Below are positions 6,290 to 7,429 of a stretch of 7,429 nt of DNA, piece by piece. The first letter of the stretch is position 1. Every line of letters begins with the position of its first letter. This DNA comes from Chitinophagaceae bacterium. Lineage in GTDB: Bacteria > Bacteroidota > Bacteroidia > Chitinophagales > Chitinophagaceae. The DNA lies in NCBI GenBank assembly GCA_025963615.1, contig JAOQAL010000131.1, forward strand, positions 1-7,429. Direction: 5' to 3'. Under the pieces are notes generated by a model. It made no database searches and was not told the DNA's origin. It saw nothing but the letters and a program-made list of their open reading frames with translations. Position numbers and translations under genes: made by a program.

Positions 6290-7370
6290 ATAATAGCGGT
6301 TCTTCTCTTTTAAAATTTTCAATGAAATTAATTACAAGGTTGTTAAATGCGTCCGCTCCGTTAAATAAAAAACGGTGCCGGATAGGTATAACATAAAACG
6401 GTAAGTTGCTGATATCATCCCGGAATTTAATTAACCGCATGGCATCTTTTTCTGTTGTCAGGATCATTTTGTTTCCGGAGTCAATTTTTTCAAATTTTTT
6501 TTTTATTTCTTTCAGGTCATCAATGGTAAAAATATGATGATCCGGGAAATGACTCATGTAATATGTTTTGCTGTTTTCTTCCAGCATCTTTTTTAAGGGC
6601 GCAGGGTTGGCTATTCCCGCTACCAGCAATACCTCAGCGTCACGGTTCAATGGTCTTACGGTATGCTGCATAATATGATAAGGCTGGTCATATTGAATAG
6701 CCGTGAAAAATACCTGCTGCTGTTCCAATGGCTGTATTTCATCAATAATAGCAGCAGATTCTTCTTTGGTCAGATCGATTTTACATTTAGTGACTATAAT
6801 AATATCTGCTCTTTTATACGACGATTTAAGATCCCGGAGATCGCCGGTTGGCAAATAAAAATCCCGGGTAAAAAGATTATTATAATCTGTGAGCAGAATA
6901 TTAAGTCCTGCTGTAACAGCCCGGTGTTGAAACGCATCATCCAGGATAATTACCTGCGTACCGGGTTTATCATGAAGTAATTGAGGAATAGCAACTATTC
7001 TTTCTTCGCCTACCGCAACCGGCACATCGGGAAATTTAAGATGAAACTGCATCGGCTCGTCGCCAATATCAAGCGCAGTGGCATTTTCATTGGCGAGCGC
7101 ATACCCTTTGGTTCTGCGTTTATAGCCACGGCTTAACGTTGCCAGGCGAAAACGGGATTTCATATTCACAATAAGATATTCCACCATGGGTGATTTGCCA
7201 GTACCCCCTACGGAGATATTGCCAATACATATGACCGGCAGACCGAATGAAGCAGCCTTAATAATATTCTTATCATAAAACCAATTTCGCATAGAAACTG
7301 CCAGCCAGTAAACCAACGCCAGCGGCAGGAGTAAAATGCGGAACGATTTCAGGGAGACGTTAGAAAACAT
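6252..7370 (-). CDS. lpxK: Tetraacyldisaccharide 4'-kinase (lipid A synthesis)
   Basis: An inner-membrane-bound kinase that phosphorylates the 4' position of the lipid A disaccharide in the Raetz pathway, on the cytoplasmic face. The 372 residues start with a hydrophobic anchor (about 11-27). The P-loop follows at 50-61 (GNISVGGTGKSP, Lys59 and Ser60 binding ATP phosphates), then LSRGYKRR at 79-86, GDEP at 103-106 and Walker B IILDDAFQHR at 141-150. HFPDHH at 274-279 matches the region of the catalytic histidine in the Aquifex enzyme, and TTEKDAMRL at 305-313 is the family's C-terminal signature. All key residues appear intact, so it should be active and the organism should make lipid A. The final 12 codons overlap the start of rnr and add a basic tail. 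The start is an ATG with no Shine-Dalgarno-like sequence. No clear promoter is visible in the 59 nt upstream. Confidence 0.96.
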   Translation of the reverse strand: MFSNVSLKSFRILLLPLALVYWLAVSMRNWFYDKNIIKAASFGLPVICIGNISVGGTGKSPMVEYLIVNMKSRFRLATLSRGYKRRTKGYALANENATALDIGDEPMQFHLKFPDVPVAVGEERIVAIPQLLHDKPGTQVIILDDAFQHRAVTAGLNILLTDYNNLFTRDFYLPTGDLRDLKSSYKRADIIIVTKCKIDLTKEESAAIIDEIQPLEQQQVFFTAIQYDQPYHIMQHTVRPLNRDAEVLLVAGIANPAPLKKMLEENSKTYYMSHFPDHHIFTIDDLKEIKKKFEKIDSGNKMILTTEKDAMRLIKFRDDISNLPFYVIPIRHRFLFNGADAFNNLVINFIENFKREEPLLYGKERFKKENKR

Positions 7371-7429
7371 ACACGTTATGCGGGGAGATACAAATGTCTA
7401 AAGGTATGTCAAATTCATGGCGGTCATCG
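7360..7429 (-). CDS. Possible C-terminal end of an upstream gene (TOBE-like tail?)
   Basis: One minus-strand frame is open from the right edge to a TAA at 7362-7360, overlapping the start of lpxK by 11 nt. It encodes 22 residues ending FDIPLDICISPHNVYVF. The pattern of alternating hydrophobics followed by ISPxxVxVF recalls the last strand of TOBE domains at the end of ABC-transporter ATPases (sugar, spermidine or molybdate importers). This rests on a very short stretch. The other minus-strand frames contain stops here, so a neighbouring gene could equally end outside the window or at one of those stops. Treat it as a lead only. Confidence 0.3.
   Translation of the reverse strand, partial: DDRHEFDIPLDICISPHNVYVF

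Noticed and set aside
6287..6322. TTG at 6322 as the rnr start
   Set aside because: It would lengthen the overlap with lpxK to 71 nt, uses a rare start, and adds 11 residues not expected in the family. The ATG at 6289 is the simpler choice.
7394..7429. Divergent plus-strand gene starting at the ATG at 7394
   Set aside because: Only 12 codons (MSKGMSNSWRSS) are visible before the edge, with no promoter or recognisable protein start; chance openness is likely.
7371..7429. Promoter upstream of lpxK
   Set aside because: TTTG words occur on the minus strand, but TA lies four bases rather than two before the second one, so it does not match the TAnnTTTG box; the region may also be coding.

Overview
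The window looks like a chromosomal segment from a Bacteroidota bacterium, most likely of the Chitinophagaceae or a related family. This is inferred from the gene types (LpxK, RNase R lacking an N-terminal helix-turn-helix domain, a DUF2027/Smr protein), from moderate-to-low GC by eye, from the lack of Shine-Dalgarno-like sequence before the starts, and from one TAnnTTTG promoter box. No taxon-defining RNA gene is present, so the placement is tentative.

Every gene lies on the minus strand, so transcription runs from high to low coordinates. At the right edge is a 22-codon open tail that may be the end of an upstream gene, possibly an ABC-transporter ATPase. Next come lpxK (lipid A 4'-kinase), rnr (RNase R, overlapping the lpxK end by 38 nt), a short-chain polyprenyl diphosphate synthase 10 nt further on, and a 582-residue amino acid permease of the APC superfamily after a 67-nt gap. 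The tight packing of the first three suggests one transcript. The permease may share it or have its own weak promoter. A 489-nt non-coding gap follows, then a DUF2027/Smr-domain gene cut by the left window edge.

The genes are housekeeping in character: outer-membrane lipid A synthesis, structured-RNA decay, isoprenoid chain synthesis, amino acid uptake and a putative nucleic-acid-binding Smr protein. No defence system, prophage, transposase, CRISPR array or RNA gene was recognised.

The unusual part is the 489-nt gap. It is almost filled by a composite repeat (about 1060-1480). Three direct units each start with a block rich in CACAGAG, followed by four 8-nt units fitting TTYANNAR. Two of them also carry a 46-nt third block that is 43/46 identical between copies. 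The element closes with both first blocks in inverted order and orientation, so the whole is palindromic. It carries no gene, is separated from the permease stop by only 7 nt, and reaches into the likely promoter of the DUF2027/Smr gene.
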